Source of the DNA: Clostridium aciditolerans
GTDB taxonomy: Bacteria > Bacillota > Clostridia > Clostridiales > Clostridiaceae
Assembly: GCF_016316925.1 (NCBI RefSeq)
Contig: NZ_JAEEGB010000003.1
Coordinates: 98,042 to 162,041, forward strand
Direction of reading: 5' to 3'
DNA: 64,000 bases
Positions 54,594 through 63,397 of this stretch are shown one piece after another. The position numbers and the translations under genes were made by a program. Numbering within the stretch: the first letter of the stretch is position 1; each line of letters opens with the position of its first letter. Under the pieces are notes generated by a model, which was given only the letters and a program-made list of their open reading frames with translations, did not search any database and was not told the origin of the DNA.

Positions 54594-55289
54594 TTAAAAA
54601 TCTTTATAATATTCATTTGCAAAATCCAAATGCTTTTTCATAGCTTCTGCTGCTTTCTTTGCATTACGAGCCCTAAGAGCTTCATATATATCCTCATGTT
54701 GCTTAGACAATACCTCTCTATTATTTTCATCAACAAGTATTCTTTTCCTTGCTTCTTTTATGAATGAATCCATTAAAGAAGAAATGGCATTTAAAATGTT
54801 AACAATCAAAAAATTTCTAGAAGCTTGTGCTATTTCGTAGTGAAACTTTTTATCTATTTTAACATTGTCCATTTCATTATTTGAGCCTTTAAATGCTTTT
54901 ATTAATATTTCTATATCATCTAGCTTCTCATTTGAAATTCTTTGAGCAGCAAGTGCCGCAGTTTCAACTTCAAGGATTTTTCTAATTTCTATAATTTCAG
55001 CAGGAGTACTTTCCTGAAGCATAAACATTATTGATAAAGGTTCAAACAAGCTATTTTCTACATTATTTCTTATATAATTGCCTTCGCCCTGTCTACATTC
55101 TATTAATCCTATAATTTGAAGTGCTCTCAAGGCTTCTCTTATAGAAGTTCTGCTCACTTGAAGGTGTTCAACTAACTCCCTTTCAGAAGGCAATTTATCC
55201 CCTTTTTTAAGATTGCCATCTACGATCATACTTTTAATTTGCTCTATTACTTGCTCATAAACCTTTGTACTTTTTATTGGTTTAAACAA
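54594..55289 (-). CDS. lldR: FadR-subfamily GntR regulator of lactate use
   Basis: This 231-residue regulator has an N-terminal winged helix (DKLPSERELVEHLQVSRTSI, then EALRALQIIGLIE) and an all-helical FCD effector domain with metal-type residues (EIRKILEVETAALAA, HYEIAQASRN, HEDIYEALRARN). It starts FKPIKSTKVYEQVIEQI as related lactate regulators do. A TTG at 55289 is preferred, with AAGGGG upstream; an ATG at 55313 has no site. The location ahead of lctP and the two TGGTNNNACCA sites support lactate-responsive control. Confidence 0.85.
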   Translation of the reverse strand: MFKPIKSTKVYEQVIEQIKSMIVDGNLKKGDKLPSERELVEHLQVSRTSIREALRALQIIGLIECRQGEGNYIRNNVENSLFEPLSIMFMLQESTPAEIIEIRKILEVETAALAAQRISNEKLDDIEILIKAFKGSNNEMDNVKIDKKFHYEIAQASRNFLIVNILNAISSLMDSFIKEARKRILVDENNREVLSKQHEDIYEALRARNAKKAAEAMKKHLDFANEYYKDF

Positions 55290-55340
55290 TTTAATCAAAC
55301 CCCTTATCTCCATACAAAATTAATCGTATATAGTATATAA

Positions 55341-56012
55341 TTATTCTTTAATTGCCACTAGTTCAGTGTCGAAAGCATTATTCCAATTAGTATATATATG
55401 AAATAAGCTTACAACGTCCTGTTCATTATACAAGAGAATTTTTTCTTTTTTCTCTTCAGGCATTCTAATTATATAGTCATTATCTTTTATAATTTTACTA
55501 AAAGTCTTAGCTAGATTAGATCCACTTATTACTTCTGTGTCTCTAAAGATATTAAATTGTCTTTCTAAAGACTTTAATCCTATAGAGGTATTATTTTCTT
55601 TTTCATATTGCTTTTGCAGATCAATTTGGGTAAATTCTTCTTCAATTGCCAAGTCAACGTTGTATTTCTGGAATAGATAATTAATTACTGTAAAATCGTT
55701 ATTACCTGAAAAAGTGACAATGTATTTTTTATTATATTTAGTTCTCATTAGATTAAAATAGTCCTTTGCAAGAAATAATATGCTTTTTACATCCATTTTA
55801 TTTTCTATCATATATTGAGTTACTTCTAACTTTTGCTTTTGCTCATCATAATAACAACAACCAAAAACACCTACACAAATTGGTTTTTTATAAATATAAT
55901 GCTCCAGGTCAAAAAAAATGGCATCCTTATACAAATGATTATCCCCATTTATAACCAAAGAATTTTCTTCAGTTAGCTTTTCAACCTCTATGCTATTATG
56001 TCTTTCTATCAC
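55341..56012 (-). CDS. RNase H-like (DEDD-fold) protein
   Basis: This 223-residue protein has a predicted exonuclease-type RNase H fold. The motif I analogue is FFDLEHYIYKKPICVGVFG, with VTFSGNNDFTVINYLF as motif II-like and NEQDVVSLFHIY as motif III with conserved Asp. It resembles the YprB-type family and is paralogous in layout to the 62432-63229 gene. It has no other domain. It probably acts on nucleic acid, target unknown. Confidence 0.65.
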   Translation of the reverse strand: MIERHNSIEVEKLTEENSLVINGDNHLYKDAIFFDLEHYIYKKPICVGVFGCCYYDEQKQKLEVTQYMIENKMDVKSILFLAKDYFNLMRTKYNKKYIVTFSGNNDFTVINYLFQKYNVDLAIEEEFTQIDLQKQYEKENNTSIGLKSLERQFNIFRDTEVISGSNLAKTFSKIIKDNDYIIRMPEEKKEKILLYNEQDVVSLFHIYTNWNNAFDTELVAIKE

Positions 56013-56104
56013 TATACCACTCTTTTCTAAATTAATTGTGCAAATTACTATGTTGTTATATTATATCACTTTTTCATATAGAATTACATATAATATACTT
56101 TAAA

Positions 56105-56830
56105 TTAGAATATGTCAATGCAATCTGCATTAAGATTATATACTACATCTTTTCTTTCAACAATAATTTGCACTCTTTTCTTAATTTCTTCATCATTTAA
56201 AACCTTCTTTAAAATTTCTCGAGTAGGATTTACGCATACAGGATACTTAACCATCTGCATCATTGAAAAATCTCCTGCTGTGTCACCGTATGCATAACTT
56301 TGAGATATATCGATATCATATTTTTTTATTAACTCATCAATAGCTTTTCGTTTACTTTCACTATCCCACATTGGAAGAACCTCACCAGTATATACTTCAT
56401 CTTTATCCATCAAGTATATCGCTCCCTTGTAATCATCAAAACCGTGTTTTATGGCCATTTCTCTAACAAGTTCTACAGGGCTTCCGGAAACGGTTATAAC
56501 TTTATGTCCTCTTTCTTTATGCCATTTTATTCTATCTCTAGTGAAGGTATAAACCCTATCTCCTTTCTGAGATACCACATTTCGTGCTATGAATTCTATT
56601 TGTGATTTGTGAAGACCTTTTATTGCTTCTATATATATATCTGCCATCTTTAATAAATAATTATCATAATTTCCTTGTCGTTTATCCCATTTTTCATACT
56701 CAGGCTTTACTTCTTTATACCACCTGTCTGAAGGTATTACCTCATATTTTACAAGTTTTTTAAAAACTTCAGCAATTAATCCTTCTCTATACAAAGTTCC
56801 ATCAATATCAAAAAAAGCTGCTATATTCAT
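56105..56830 (-). CDS. HAD-superfamily (SerB-like, HAD-IB) phosphatase
   Basis: This 241-residue HAD phosphatase has motif I FFDIDGTLYREG with the nucleophile Asp, motif II VITVSGSPVELVREMA, and motif III/IV YAYGDTAGDFSMM. The cap is of the C1 alpha-helical type between motifs I and II, as in phosphoserine phosphatase-like enzymes. A conventional SerB would be shorter in the cap, so the substrate is open. GAGGAGG precedes the ATG. Confidence 0.88.
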   Translation of the reverse strand: MNIAAFFDIDGTLYREGLIAEVFKKLVKYEVIPSDRWYKEVKPEYEKWDKRQGNYDNYLLKMADIYIEAIKGLHKSQIEFIARNVVSQKGDRVYTFTRDRIKWHKERGHKVITVSGSPVELVREMAIKHGFDDYKGAIYLMDKDEVYTGEVLPMWDSESKRKAIDELIKKYDIDISQSYAYGDTAGDFSMMQMVKYPVCVNPTREILKKVLNDEEIKKRVQIIVERKDVVYNLNADCIDIF

Positions 56831-57141
56831 GTTTTTCTCCTCCTCTTAGTGGTCACACTGGGTAATTTGCTAGGTAAAAGCTCATTTAGAACTTTTACCT
56901 AGCAAATTACCCGTTAAAGTCCATTTAGGACTTTAACCTCCTCAAAAATAACCATATATAATATTATTAAAATCAATATATGCTAACATAGTATAATGTT
57001 ACACCTAAAAATAGATTATTCCAACTATAAATTTTTTCAATTAAAATTTTGCCTAAAATGAACCTCAGATAAAATTATTATTCTATCTGAGGCTTATTTT
57101 ATACAGTAACTATCGATATATTACCCAATGTAAGTTTTCTT
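56831..57141. other. Intergenic region with a paired-hairpin element
   Basis: The 311-base region between the HAD and metI genes contains the hairpin element at 56851-56940 and a further hairpin near 57060-57100 (AACCTCAGATAAAATT against ATCTGAGGCTT), probably the metI terminator. Confidence 0.6.
56851..56940. repeat. Paired-hairpin repeat, second copy of the 6600-6640 type
   Basis: A 21-bp perfect stem (56860-56880 with 56892-56912, ends GGGTAATTTGC) is followed at once by GTTAAAGTCC/GGACTTTAAC (56913-56922 with 56928-56937) with loop ATTTA. The layout CACTGGG...CCCGTTAAA..CC-ATTTA-GG..TTTAACCTCC is shared with the element at 6597-6642, where the variable pairs differ but still match. Confidence 0.6.
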
Positions 57142-57786
57142 CTATTTTATAAGTTTTTTATAGAGCATATTCCCTAAGCTTTGAAAAGCTTGAACCAAAA
57201 ATATAAGCATTATTACAGTATAAATCATAACATCTGTCTTAAATCTATAATAACCATATTTTACAGCAACATCGCCTAATCCGCCACCGCCAATAGCTCC
57301 AGCCATAGCTGAATAACCTACTACACTTATTACAGTTAGAGTTATTCCAAGTATTATAGATGGCATTGCCTCTGTAAGCATGACCTTAAATATTATCTGA
57401 AAATTACTAGTTCCAAAGGATTTTGCTGCTTCTATTACACCTGGATCAACTTCCTTCAATGCAGATTCTATAACTCTAGCTGCAAAAGGAGCTGCAGCAA
57501 TTGTTAATGGAACTATTGCTGCTGTGGTACCAATTGTTTTACCTACAATAAATTTTGTAAAAGGAAATATTGCAATCATTAATATTATAAATGGAAATGA
57601 TCTTAATAAATTTATAACTACATCAAGTACTTTATGAATTACTTTATTGGGTTTTAAACCTTCATCTTGTGTTAAAATTAACAAAACTGCAGGTATAAAT
57701 CCTAGAATTACTGCAAATACAGTAGAAACACAGACCATATATAAAGTTTCTGCTAAAGCAGGAAATAATATTTCATTAAATAACAT
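57142..57786 (-). CDS. metI: Methionine ABC transporter permease
   Basis: This 214-residue membrane subunit has five hydrophobic helices. AKSFGTSNFQIIFKVMLTEA carries the EAA-type loop that docks on the ATPase. It begins one base after the metN stop region and is co-transcribed with metN under the SAM riboswitch. It lies at the end of the operon. Confidence 0.93.
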   Translation of the reverse strand: MLFNEILFPALAETLYMVCVSTVFAVILGFIPAVLLILTQDEGLKPNKVIHKVLDVVINLLRSFPFIILMIAIFPFTKFIVGKTIGTTAAIVPLTIAAAPFAARVIESALKEVDPGVIEAAKSFGTSNFQIIFKVMLTEAMPSIILGITLTVISVVGYSAMAGAIGGGGLGDVAVKYGYYRFKTDVMIYTVIMLIFLVQAFQSLGNMLYKKLIK

Positions 57787-58743
57787 TTATTCTACCTCCC
57801 AATTTATAGATTTTGAATTTAAATAGTCGCAGATCTTCGCCTTATCATTTTTATCAATATTTATTACTAAGCTTCCAAGTATATCATCTCTAAACCTTTC
57901 TAATTTCCCCCATATTATTGAAAAATCTATATCTAGAGTTCTTGCCATAGATGTTATTATACTTTGCTCACTGATCTCTTTTGGAAAGAATATTCTTATG
58001 TTTAGTCCTGAAAGAGGAAGCGTTTTATCTTCTCCTAGTAATTTTTTTAAGTTGGCATCTGGTCTTAAAAATAAATCTTCTACATCTCCCACAGTTTTTA
58101 CTTCACCAGCATCCATAATTGCAATTTTACTGCAAACTTCCTTTATTACTTCCATTTGGTGAGTTACGATGACTATTGTAATATTTAACTTTTCATTTAT
58201 AGTTTTTAAAAGTTGTAATATAGATTTTGTAGTACTTGGGTCAAGGGCTGAAGTTGCTTCATCGCAAAGTAAAATTTTAGGGTTTAGAGCTAGAGCTCTT
58301 GCTATTGCCACCCTTTGCTTTTGTCCCCCACTAAGCTCTCTAGGCATATTGTTCATTTTGTCTTCAAGTCCAACTAAATTTAATAATTTCTCAACTCTAT
58401 TTTTTATCTGGGCTTTGTCCACACCCCAAACTTCTAATGGAAGTGCCACGTTGTCAAAGACACTTTTTCTATTTAATAAGTTAAAATTTTGAAAAATCAT
58501 GCCTAAATTTTTCCTAAAAACTCTGAGCTCTTTTTCTTCAAGACTCTTAACTTCTTTGTACATCACTTTTATACTTCCAGTATCATAAGATTCTAATCCA
58601 TTTAAACATCTTAGCAATGTTGATTTACCTGCACCACTATGACCTATAATTCCAAATATCTCACCCTCTCCTATATTTAAAGTTACATCTTTTAATACCA
58701 TTTTTTCAGAAAAACTTTTGCTAACCCCATCAATTTTTATCAC
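57787..58743 (-). CDS. metN: Methionine ABC transporter ATPase
   Basis: This 318-residue ATPase has Walker A GHSGAGKST, the ABC signature LSGGQKQRVAIARAL and Walker B ILLCDEATSALD. The C-terminal NIL domain (about residues 240-318) senses methionine. GTG at 58743 follows AAAGGAGG. It precedes metI. MetQ, the substrate-binding lipoprotein, is not encoded next to these genes, unlike most metNIQ operons. Regulation is by the upstream SAM riboswitch. Confidence 0.94.
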   Translation of the reverse strand: MIKIDGVSKSFSEKMVLKDVTLNIGEGEIFGIIGHSGAGKSTLLRCLNGLESYDTGSIKVMYKEVKSLEEKELRVFRKNLGMIFQNFNLLNRKSVFDNVALPLEVWGVDKAQIKNRVEKLLNLVGLEDKMNNMPRELSGGQKQRVAIARALALNPKILLCDEATSALDPSTTKSILQLLKTINEKLNITIVIVTHQMEVIKEVCSKIAIMDAGEVKTVGDVEDLFLRPDANLKKLLGEDKTLPLSGLNIRIFFPKEISEQSIITSMARTLDIDFSIIWGKLERFRDDILGSLVINIDKNDKAKICDYLNSKSINWEVE

Positions 58744-58789
58744 TACTTTTCCTCCTTTAAACAATGATCATTCATAAAAATATTAATGT

Positions 58790-58826
58790 ATAAAAAAATA
58801 AAAGCCCGAGGAAAACCTCGAGCTTA
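58790..58826 (-). terminator. Terminator hairpin of the SAM riboswitch
   Basis: On the minus strand AAGCTCGAGG pairs with CCTCGGGCTT and is followed by TTATTTTTT. It lies between the riboswitch aptamer and metN. Confidence 0.88.
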
Positions 58827-58834
58827 AAATTCGT

Positions 58835-58950
58835 AGATTCCTCTCATCTTCCAGCCTTCGCTGCAGGAATTAGCACCGTTGTATTACAAAAAAGTAACAC
58901 CGGTTGCTGGGCTTCATAGGGCCAGTCCCTCCACCACTCTTGATAAGTTA
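58835..58950 (-). promoter_or_regulatory. SAM-I (S-box) riboswitch upstream of metNI
   Basis: Read on the minus strand, the aptamer has CTTATCAAGAGTGGTGGAGG, GACTGGCCCTATGAAGCCC, GCAACC, then GGTGCTAATTCCTGCAGC and a closing GATGAGAGG. These are the conserved S-box blocks in order. SAM binding would favour the terminator and shut off methionine uptake. Confidence 0.95.
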
Positions 58951-59059
58951 GATTATATATTTTATTTTGTTTTATTCATTATAACAGCATAAAAATTCAA
59001 TGTCAACATTATTTGCTAGTTAACTTAAGCGTTACTACTATTACAAATATGAGTATATT

Positions 59060-59449
59060 TTAATGGCTGTCTACATACCTTTCTATAATATTAATCTGAT
59101 TCATATCTAATGAAATGAACTCACAGCCTATATAATAGAAGGATTCTTTAATAGTGATTCTTTTTACTTCAGCAAGATACCAAAAAGATGGATTATCCCC
59201 TATCTTTAAAGTAAAATTAATAAAATCACCTACCTGTAAGGCTATCTTACTTTCAATTAAAATACCAGTTTTTGATAGATTAATAGTTCTCATAATTGGC
59301 CCTTCAAATTTATATTGCTCATAAACACTTTTATTATTTACCGTAGGATAATATATATCTGCATAAAATTCTGATCTATTTGCAAATCTTTTTTCCGAAC
59401 TTTTATATATATAATCTCCATTTTTATGCACTATATTTTTAGGAATCAT
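59060..59449 (-). CDS. PilZ-domain protein
   Basis: This 129-residue single-domain PilZ protein likely binds cyclic di-GMP. The RxxxR motif is RFANR near residue 21 and the NxSxxG motif is in INLSKTGILIES near residue 79. FYYIGCEFISLD is the closing beta strand. No output domain is present, so it would act through a protein partner. It is monocistronic on the minus strand. Confidence 0.85.
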   Translation of the reverse strand: MIPKNIVHKNGDYIYKSSEKRFANRSEFYADIYYPTVNNKSVYEQYKFEGPIMRTINLSKTGILIESKIALQVGDFINFTLKIGDNPSFWYLAEVKRITIKESFYYIGCEFISLDMNQINIIERYVDSH

Positions 59450-59618
59450 TGTATACCTCTTCTATATAAATTTATATGTTATAGCATATATTATACCATT
59501 ATCTATATTGTATATCTTCAATTTCTAACTATTTATTTAAAATATTTTTTAATAAAAATTAAATTTTATCTAAAAAAATATAACTTTATAAAAACTTAAA
59601 CATATATTTTAGATTTTA

Positions 59619-59647
59619 TTGACATAGGATTCTAAAGATGATAATAT
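59619..59647 (+). promoter_or_regulatory. Sigma-A promoter of feoAB
   Basis: A perfect -35 TTGACA (59619-59624) and -10 TAATAT (59642-59647) are separated by 17 bases, just upstream of the Fur box. Confidence 0.75.
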
Positions 59648-59662
59648 TAATCTATAATAAAT

Positions 59663-59681
59663 GATAATGATTTTCATTACG
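59663..59681. promoter_or_regulatory. Fur box upstream of feoA
   Basis: GATAATGATTTTCATTACG matches the 19-bp Fur consensus in about 15 positions, with the inverted GATAATGAT / TCATTA halves. It overlaps the transcription start, predicting iron-dependent repression. Confidence 0.8.
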
Positions 59682-59692
59682 AGGTGGTAGAA

Positions 59693-59920
59693 ATGAGTAT
59701 TTGTGATTTAAGACCTGGACAAAAAGCTTTAATTGAAAATATAAGTGGAGATGAAAAACTAGCCAAGAGACTTCTTGCTTTAGGATGTATAGAAGGAACA
59801 GAAGTTGCATTAAAGACTGTTGCACCTTTTGGAGATCCTTTAATTATAAACTTAAGAGGATTTGATTTAGCAATACGTAAACAAGATGCTAAAAATATAT
59901 TTATAACAAATTCCCGTTAA
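59693..59920 (+). CDS. feoA: Ferrous iron transport protein A
   Basis: This 75-residue SH3-like cytosolic protein regulates FeoB. CDLRPGQKALIENISG, LAKRLLALGCIEGTEV and LRGFDLAIRKQDA are the family blocks. The ATG at 59693 follows GAGGTGG; a GTG at 59684 lies in the ribosome site. It precedes feoB by 26 bases. Confidence 0.93.
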   Translation: MSICDLRPGQKALIENISGDEKLAKRLLALGCIEGTEVALKTVAPFGDPLIINLRGFDLAIRKQDAKNIFITNSR

Positions 59921-59946
59921 ATTACACTTTTGAAGGAGGTTTTTAA

Positions 59947-61707
59947 ATGATAACAGCAGCTTTGCTTGGCAACCCTAACGTGGGTAAAACTTCTCTTTTT
60001 AATCTTCTCACTGGTTCAAACCAATATGTAGGCAATTGGGCTGGAGTAACAGTAGAAAAGAAAGAAGGTTTCATTAATAATAATATTAAGGTAATAGACT
60101 TACCTGGCATTTATGCCATGGACACATATTCTAACGAAGAGAAAATTGCCAAAAACTATTTACTTGATGGAAATGCAGACGTAATTATAAATATAGTTGA
60201 TGCGTCTAACCTAGAAAGAAATTTATATTTAACTACTCAACTTAAAGAATTTGATAAACCTATAATTCTAGTTCTTAATATGGTAGATGTAGCTGAGTCT
60301 AAAGGTATTAAAATTGATTATTCTTGCCTATCTAAAGAACTAAACGTTAAAATTTTACCTATAGTAGCTTCCAAAGGCAAAGGTATAGATGAGTTGAAAA
60401 ATTTGCTGAATGGTGGCGATTTTTTACAACCTTCAAATGATAATGGTTATCAATTTCAACATGAGAAAGAAGCATATAGCTACATAAGTAATATCTTAAG
60501 TAAGTGTTTATCTTATAGTAAAACGGATTCTGTTTCAATAACTGAAAGAATAGATAAAATTATACTTAACAAATTTTTAGCCTACCCTATCTTCTTTGGA
60601 ATATTAGCATTAATTTTTCAATTCACCTTCAGTTGGGTAGGACAACCTATAGCAGATATGCTTAGCGGTTTTCTAGATGATGCTATAATTCCTTTTTTAC
60701 ATCAAGCGTTATCTAGTACTAGCCCTTGGTTCAGTTCATTGTTAATAGATGGTATCGTTGGAGGAGTAGGTTCTGTAATAGTATTTTTACCTGTTATCCT
60801 TGCTCTTTTTCTCGGAATATCATTTCTTGAAGATAGTGGATATATGGCGAGAGCAGCTTTTATAATGGATAAATTAATGAGAAAAGCTGGACTATCTGGA
60901 AAGGCATTTATTCCACTGATAGTTAGTTTTGGATGTTCAGTGCCTGGAATAATGTCTGCTAGGACTCTTGAAAGTGAAAAAGATAGAAAGCTTACTGCAC
61001 TTTTAGCACCACTTATGTCTTGTAATGCAAGACTTCCAGTGTATGCTATGTTTACTTCCGTATTCTTTGCAGGAAAAGCAACTCTAGTAGTGCTATCACT
61101 TTATACAATGGGGATATTTTTATCTTTCATAGTAGGTATAATATTTAAAAATACTTTATTTAAAAAGGAAGAAGAGCCTTTTATAATAGAACTTCCAGAG
61201 TACAAAATGCCTGAGTTTAAACATGTTATGCTTCATACATGGGATAAAGGAAAAGGATTTTTGAAAAAAGCCGGAGGTATAATATTTGCAGTATCCGTAA
61301 TAATTTGGTTTTTATCTAATTTTAATTTACAAGGAATGACTGAAATGAATAATAGTATTTTAGCTTCTATTGGTAGAGCTATAGCACCATTATTTGGGCC
61401 TTTAGGCTTTGGTACTTGGCAAAATTCAGTTTCCTTACTTACAGGACTTATGGCTAAGGAAGTAGTTTTAAGCAGCATGGGTGTTATTTATGGAGGAAAT
61501 CTACAAACTTCCTTGGTGCACGGATTTACCCCTGTATCTGCTTATGCATTTTTAGTTTTTGTGTTACTATATACTCCATGTATTTCAGCTATTGCAACCA
61601 TGAAAAAAGAATACGGTAAAAAGATGGCTGCGTTTTCCTTAACTTATCAATTTGTACTTGCATGGATTGTATCTTTTATAGTATTTAGAATAGGTTCTTT
61701 ATTGTAA
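59947..61707 (+). CDS. feoB: Ferrous iron transporter FeoB (compact form)
   Basis: FeoB imports Fe2+. The 586-residue protein has the N-terminal G domain (GNPNVGKTSLF G1, VIDLPGIYAMD G3, NMVDVAE G4) and a membrane domain with two Gate segments, including GYMARAAFIMDKLMRKAGL. It is shorter than the E. coli protein (about 770 residues) but in the range of clostridial FeoB. GGAGG precedes the ATG. It is co-transcribed with feoA and the small downstream gene. Confidence 0.95.
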   Translation: MITAALLGNPNVGKTSLFNLLTGSNQYVGNWAGVTVEKKEGFINNNIKVIDLPGIYAMDTYSNEEKIAKNYLLDGNADVIINIVDASNLERNLYLTTQLKEFDKPIILVLNMVDVAESKGIKIDYSCLSKELNVKILPIVASKGKGIDELKNLLNGGDFLQPSNDNGYQFQHEKEAYSYISNILSKCLSYSKTDSVSITERIDKIILNKFLAYPIFFGILALIFQFTFSWVGQPIADMLSGFLDDAIIPFLHQALSSTSPWFSSLLIDGIVGGVGSVIVFLPVILALFLGISFLEDSGYMARAAFIMDKLMRKAGLSGKAFIPLIVSFGCSVPGIMSARTLESEKDRKLTALLAPLMSCNARLPVYAMFTSVFFAGKATLVVLSLYTMGIFLSFIVGIIFKNTLFKKEEEPFIIELPEYKMPEFKHVMLHTWDKGKGFLKKAGGIIFAVSVIIWFLSNFNLQGMTEMNNSILASIGRAIAPLFGPLGFGTWQNSVSLLTGLMAKEVVLSSMGVIYGGNLQTSLVHGFTPVSAYAFLVFVLLYTPCISAIATMKKEYGKKMAAFSLTYQFVLAWIVSFIVFRIGSLL

Positions 61708-61737
61708 GACTAAATATTAATTGTGGAGGTGTTGGAA

Positions 61738-61884
61738 TTGGCAGTAGAAATTATAGTTACCTCTATTATAGTTATATCTGCAGTTTGCATATTCTATAGA
61801 AACTTAAAGAAAAAAGGTTCAGGTAGTTGTGATTGTGGCTCCTGCAGCAGCCATTGCCCTAATTATAAAAATTCAAATAAATAA
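61738..61884 (+). CDS. FeoB-associated Cys-rich membrane protein
   Basis: This 48-residue protein starts at a TTG 7 bases after GGAGGT. The N-terminal half is a transmembrane helix (IIVTSIIVISAVCIFY) and the C-terminal half has the cysteine cluster CDCGSCSSHCP. Location directly after feoB and the layout match the FeoB-associated Cys-rich family (FeoC-like role in Gram-positives). It is short and easily missed by gene finders. Confidence 0.85.
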   Translation: MAVEIIVTSIIVISAVCIFYRNLKKKGSGSCDCGSCSSHCPNYKNSNK

Positions 61885-61891
61885 TGGAAAT

Positions 61892-61930
61892 AAAAAATCT
61901 GTCTTAATCATAATAAGACAGATTTTTTAT
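61892..61930 (+). terminator. Terminator of the feo operon
   Basis: AAAAAATCTGTCTTA (61892-61906) pairs with TAAGACAGATTTTTT (61914-61928), followed by AT. Confidence 0.9.
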
Positions 61931-61979
61931 ATATCATATTTAACAACCAATTGTAATTAGTATATTAGATAAGTCATAA

Positions 61980-62360
61980 TTATTTACCGTAGGTTTCAAT
62001 AAAGTAGTCAACTATATTTTCTATAGTAGCTAAACCTAATATAGTATTGTTGTCCACTATTGGTATAGCAATTATATCATTTTCTCTTAATCTTTTTGCA
62101 ATGACGATAACGTCTTCATCTTTTGATGCAGTTATAACCTTTTTAGTCATCACCCATTCTACTGGACAAGTATCATAATGGCCCTGATCCATTAAAAATC
62201 TATATATATCTGCTTTTACTATCATTCCTACCAATAATCCGTTATCATCTACCACCGGTGCACCATTGATATTGTTATCATTCATTATCTCTAGTGCCTT
62301 AATCAAAGTATCATTTGGACTTAACTTAATAATGTCGTAAGTTATTATTTTACTTAACAT
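61980..62360 (-). CDS. CBS-domain pair protein
   Basis: This 126-residue protein consists of two CBS domains: DTLIKALEIMNDNNINGAPVV with GLLVGMIVKADI, and EDVIVIAKRLRENDI with IVDNNTILGLATIENIVD. Such stand-alone pairs bind adenine nucleotides and sense energy charge. A ribosome site GGGGGATATTT precedes the ATG. No partner enzyme is nearby. Confidence 0.85.
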   Translation of the reverse strand: MLSKIITYDIIKLSPNDTLIKALEIMNDNNINGAPVVDDNGLLVGMIVKADIYRFLMDQGHYDTCPVEWVMTKKVITASKDEDVIVIAKRLRENDIIAIPIVDNNTILGLATIENIVDYFIETYGK

Positions 62361-62431
62361 AAATATCCCCCTTTATATAATTAAAATTATAAATCATAAA
62401 ATATATAGGATATAATAAAGGAAATTGGACT

Positions 62432-63229
62432 TTAGTAACTGTTATTTATTATATTACTTAACTCATTACAGTCTCTACAGCCCTTTAATATTTGATCTAT
62501 GGTTCTAGATGCGGCTTTTTTTGACATTCTTTCTAAATCTATATCCAGAGAAATACTGTTTTTATTTAATAAACTTTTTAAATATCTTAGCTGTTTCTCA
62601 GTAATTACATTTTCTCTAATTAGGTTTTTGTTATTTTCAATATTAAAAATAAACTCATGAATTTTAGGTAAGCTTAAAACATCTTCATAATTATGAAGCA
62701 TAATTATATTTTTAAGTCTATCTTCTCCTGTTAACAAAAACTCTTTGTATAGATCTACACTTATTCCGCCATCTATTTGATCCTTTCTCTTTATTCCTAT
62801 ATATTTTTCTACACCTTTCAAATTGCATCTCTCTATTCCAAGCTGCTTGTAATAAGGTCTAATGATTCTATATAAGTCAACATGGTTTTTAGGGGTATTA
62901 AGAGCTACATTATGTTTTTCCATTCTATTTACTATAAATGGTTCATCAAAGGCAATTCCATTATAAGAACACCAAGTATTGTACTCTTGTAAATCTGTTA
63001 AAAAGTTATACAATATCTCTTCTTCATCTTCCAGATATTCAGCATAATACTGCTTTATACAAAAATTCCTCTCATCATTAAATTTACCAAATGATATTAA
63101 TATTATATTATCGTCATCTTTATCAAAACCTGTAGTTTCTATGTCAAAATAGGCTATACTATCCATGCCATAGTCACTGAATATATTTTTATCTATCTTC
63201 AGCAACTCATTATACTCTTTAATTAACAT
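62432..63229 (-). CDS. YprB-type ribonuclease H-like protein
   Basis: This 265-residue protein has a clear DEDD exonuclease motif I YFDIETTGFDKDDDNIILIS, motif II YNGIAFDEPFIV, and motif III HNYEDVLSLPKIHEF. It resembles B. subtilis YprB and its clostridial relatives. After about residue 195 a helical tail follows. It is related in fold to the 55341-56012 protein. A nuclease role in RNA or DNA processing is inferred. It lies next to argS but with its own start. Confidence 0.78.
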   Translation of the reverse strand: MLIKEYNELLKIDKNIFSDYGMDSIAYFDIETTGFDKDDDNIILISFGKFNDERNFCIKQYYAEYLEDEEEILYNFLTDLQEYNTWCSYNGIAFDEPFIVNRMEKHNVALNTPKNHVDLYRIIRPYYKQLGIERCNLKGVEKYIGIKRKDQIDGGISVDLYKEFLLTGEDRLKNIIMLHNYEDVLSLPKIHEFIFNIENNKNLIRENVITEKQLRYLKSLLNKNSISLDIDLERMSKKAASRTIDQILKGCRDCNELSNIINNSY

Positions 63230-63352
63230 TATAATCCTCCAAACTATTGCTACTACATATCACAAATTTAAAATAGGATCATTAATTTTATTATATAACT
63301 AAATTAACTTATAATATCTATTATATAATAATGTAGTATATTTGAAAACTCT

Positions 63353-63390
63353 ATAAAAGGCAATGAATAAAAATCCATTGCCTTTTATAT
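63353..63390 (-). terminator. Terminator after argS
   Basis: AAAAGGCAATG and CATTGCCTTTT flank a 10-base loop just beyond the argS stop on the minus strand. Confidence 0.8.
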
Positions 63391-63397
63391 ATAAATA

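Noticed and set aside
51168..55289. Possible glycolate rather than lactate pathway, because lctD is GlcD-like.
   Set aside because: LctP, LarA and ferredoxin-bearing EtfA in one operon favour lactate.
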